DNA from: a virus
Strand: one strand, 5' to 3'
IMG/VR virus record: IMGVR_UViG_3300030060_001120
Coordinates: 1-39,327 of that record
DNA length: 39,327 nt
Shown here one piece after another: positions 38,020-39,327 of the stretch. The notes beneath the pieces are model-generated. The model saw only the letters and a program-made list of their open reading frames with translations, made no database searches and was not told where the DNA came from. Within the stretch, counting starts at the first letter, position 1. Every line of letters starts with the position of its first letter. The translations under genes and the position numbers were made by a program.

Positions 38020-38420
38020 AGTTGATTCCTTAAATCTGTTGTACTAAAATTGTGTTGTCTAGAATTATAATATATATCTATATTTCTTTTTAAACAAACA
38101 TCCTTACCTGTAAAAAACTTATCTTTATATTCCTCTCCAATTATTCTTACATCAATAGGTAATGTAGAGAATATATCTTCAAGTTCTTTTTCTGTAGAGT
38201 AGACAATAAAATCATCAACCCATCTTACAGCTTTAACTTGTAGTTGTCTCTCTACAATACTCTGTATTGGTTTATTCTTTTCTGGTCTATCCATTGAAGG
38301 GTCTATTTGAATTGCTGCAATCAGATAATCACATTGAGTCTTTGCTTCTTCAAACATAACTATGTGACCTGCATGTAGCAAATCAAAAGCACCACAGGTT
38401 ATACCAATTTTATCCTTCAT
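38016..38420 (-). CDS. Cytidylyltransferase-like nucleotidyltransferase (TagD/RfaE-C type)
   Basis: A 134-residue protein of the HIGH nucleotidyltransferase superfamily. CGAFDLLHAGHIVMFEEAK (9-27) carries the H-x-G-H signature, RWVDDFIVY (66-74) matches the R-x-V-D segment of glycerol-3-phosphate cytidylyltransferases, and FSTTDLRNQL (125-134) is the S-T-T/S-x-x-R end motif. Such enzymes make CDP-glycerol, CDP-choline/ethanolamine or ADP-heptose type precursors. The substrate is not determined here. It may supply activated groups for surface or virion decoration. Its start overlaps the ribonucleotide reductase gene by 11 bases. It looks complete. Confidence 0.82.
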   Translation of the reverse strand: MKDKIGITCGAFDLLHAGHIVMFEEAKTQCDYLIAAIQIDPSMDRPEKNKPIQSIVERQLQVKAVRWVDDFIVYSTEKELEDIFSTLPIDVRIIGEEYKDKFFTGKDVCLKRNIDIYYNSRQHNFSTTDLRNQL

Positions 38421-39327
38421 TGAAATTTGCGAATGTTATTTTATCTTGAGTTCCACGAAGACCTGCTTTCATATATGTGGTAGCACGACCTTCAAAAAAG
38501 TTTTGATGTTCGACACCCATGACTTCATCTATCCAACCAAGAGGATTTTCTCTTTGGTCATAATTAGTTTTAAGACCAAGTTGTAATAATCTTCTATCAG
38601 CTATGTATCTATTGTAAGCATACATATCTTTTTTAGTTAGTCCTTGTAAGTCTCCCATCTCAAACACAAGGTCTAAGAATTTATCTTCAAGCTTAACCAT
38701 CTCTCTACATATCTCATATAGTTCTTTCTTAAAATCATCAGTCCATATTTCTATGTTCTCTTTTATAAATTCTCTAAATAACTTAGTCATTGCTTCTACA
38801 TGCATTGATTCATCACGAATAGAATAAGTAACTATCTGACCCATACCTTTCATTTTACCGAACCTTGGAAAGTTTAGTAAGATTGCAAAGCTACTAAATA
38901 ATTGTAGACCTTCTGTAAATGCTGAATAGACTGCTAAAGTTTTAGCAATAGTTTCTTTCTTAGCTCTACTAGGTTTAAAGTTTCCAACATAGTCATGCTT
39001 GTCTGCCATCTCTTCATAGTCAGCAAAAGCTTTATACTCTATGTCAGGCATACCAACAGTATCAAGTAGTAAACTATATGCATGTTGGTGTATTGATTCC
39101 ATGTTAGCAAAAGATGACATCATCATTCTTGCTTCTGGTTTTTTAAAGATAGGCATATACTTATCTATATATCCACTAGCTACATCTACATCTGATTGAG
39201 TAAACAATCTAAATATTTGTGTAAGTAAATTCTTTTCTTTGTCTGTAAGTTCTTGCCAGTCTTTTACATCTGTGTGTAAAGGAACAGACTCTGGCATCCA
39301 ATGCATTTGATTCTGTAATACATAGTA
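38410..39327 (-). CDS. nrdB: Ribonucleotide reductase small subunit, class I (partial)
   Basis: At least 305 residues, with the reading frame open to the window edge. The ATG at 39306 is internal: MHWMPESVPLHTDVKDW is preceded in frame by seven sense codons, and NrdB proteins normally have 40 or more residues before this motif. Di-iron ligands are seen in ANMESIHQHAYS (Glu, His and the radical-type Tyr), EGLQLFSSFA (Glu) and SIRDESMHVEAM (Glu, His). Some class I variants change the metal or Tyr, but here Tyr is kept. It makes dNTPs together with NrdA, presumably coded upstream beyond the window. This is a typical phage replication-supply gene. The 3' end overlaps the cytidylyltransferase-like gene by 11 bases. 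Confidence 0.93.
   Translation of the reverse strand, partial: YYVLQNQMHWMPESVPLHTDVKDWQELTDKEKNLLTQIFRLFTQSDVDVASGYIDKYMPIFKKPEARMMMSSFANMESIHQHAYSLLLDTVGMPDIEYKAFADYEEMADKHDYVGNFKPSRAKKETIAKTLAVYSAFTEGLQLFSSFAILLNFPRFGKMKGMGQIVTYSIRDESMHVEAMTKLFREFIKENIEIWTDDFKKELYEICREMVKLEDKFLDLVFEMGDLQGLTKKDMYAYNRYIADRRLLQLGLKTNYDQRENPLGWIDEVMGVEHQNFFEGRATTYMKAGLRGTQDKITFANFNEG

Noticed and set aside
39304-39306. ATG at 39306 (minus strand) as the start of nrdB
   Set aside because: The frame stays open to the window edge and the conserved HWMPE motif normally has an upstream N-terminal region, so the gene is cut by the window.

Overview
The window is most of the rightward half of a tailed double-stranded DNA phage genome. 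It is AT-rich and tightly packed, with many TAATG and ATGA stop-start overlaps. The order is small terminase, large terminase, portal, scaffold, major capsid protein, neck/tail proteins, fibre, large internal (ejected) proteins, then lysis. This order, with no tail sheath or long tape-measure gene, suggests a podovirus-like marine phage. The base composition and gene families recall phages of AT-rich marine Alphaproteobacteria (SAR11/SAR116-like hosts), but the host is inferred, not shown. No integrase, repressor, replication gene or phage RNA polymerase is visible.

Layout: (1) 1-352 is non-coding. It holds two back-to-back sigma70-type promoters, one reading right into the terminase operon and one reading left out of the window, and a C-tract cluster that could fold as a G-quadruplex on the minus strand. 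(2) 353-6887 is the packaging and portal block: TerS, small basic proteins, an IscU-type Fe-S scaffold protein, TerL, portal, and a small gene lying partly inside the portal gene. (3) 6888-8940 is a folded leader, then scaffold and major capsid protein, closed by a strong UUCG-loop terminator. (4) 8949-17870 holds neck/tail proteins, a 1523-residue collagen-like fibre with a C-terminal S74 chaperone, accessory fibre proteins and a methyltransferase. (5) 17872-19753 is a perfect consensus sigma70 promoter driving a three-domain enzyme: GT25 glycosyltransferase, PLOD-type glycosyltransferase, and lysyl hydroxylase. (6) 19753-31539 holds virion-internal/ejection proteins, the last with an ADP-ribosyltransferase-like pattern. 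(7) 31540-32954 is the lysis block. (8) 32935-37681 is an accessory operon: CsgF, CsgG, a curlin-repeat protein, a FecR-domain protein and a CHASE2 class III cyclase. (9) 37682-37794 is a convergent junction with a branched RNA-like fold. (10) 37795-39327 is a leftward block: unknown, cytidylyltransferase-like, and ribonucleotide reductase beta (cut by the window edge).

Two systems stand out. First, the phage appears to carry a collagen together with a collagen-modifying enzyme. In the fibre every lysine of the collagen repeats (about 22) sits directly before glycine, the X-Lys-Gly context used by lysyl hydroxylases. The 611-residue protein joins the domain types that in animals hydroxylate collagen lysines and add galactose and glucose. 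Second, it carries a curli-type export set with its own fibre candidate, a FecR-type envelope protein and a membrane cyclase. Three genes of that operon overlap their upstream neighbour by almost exactly the length of their signal peptide.
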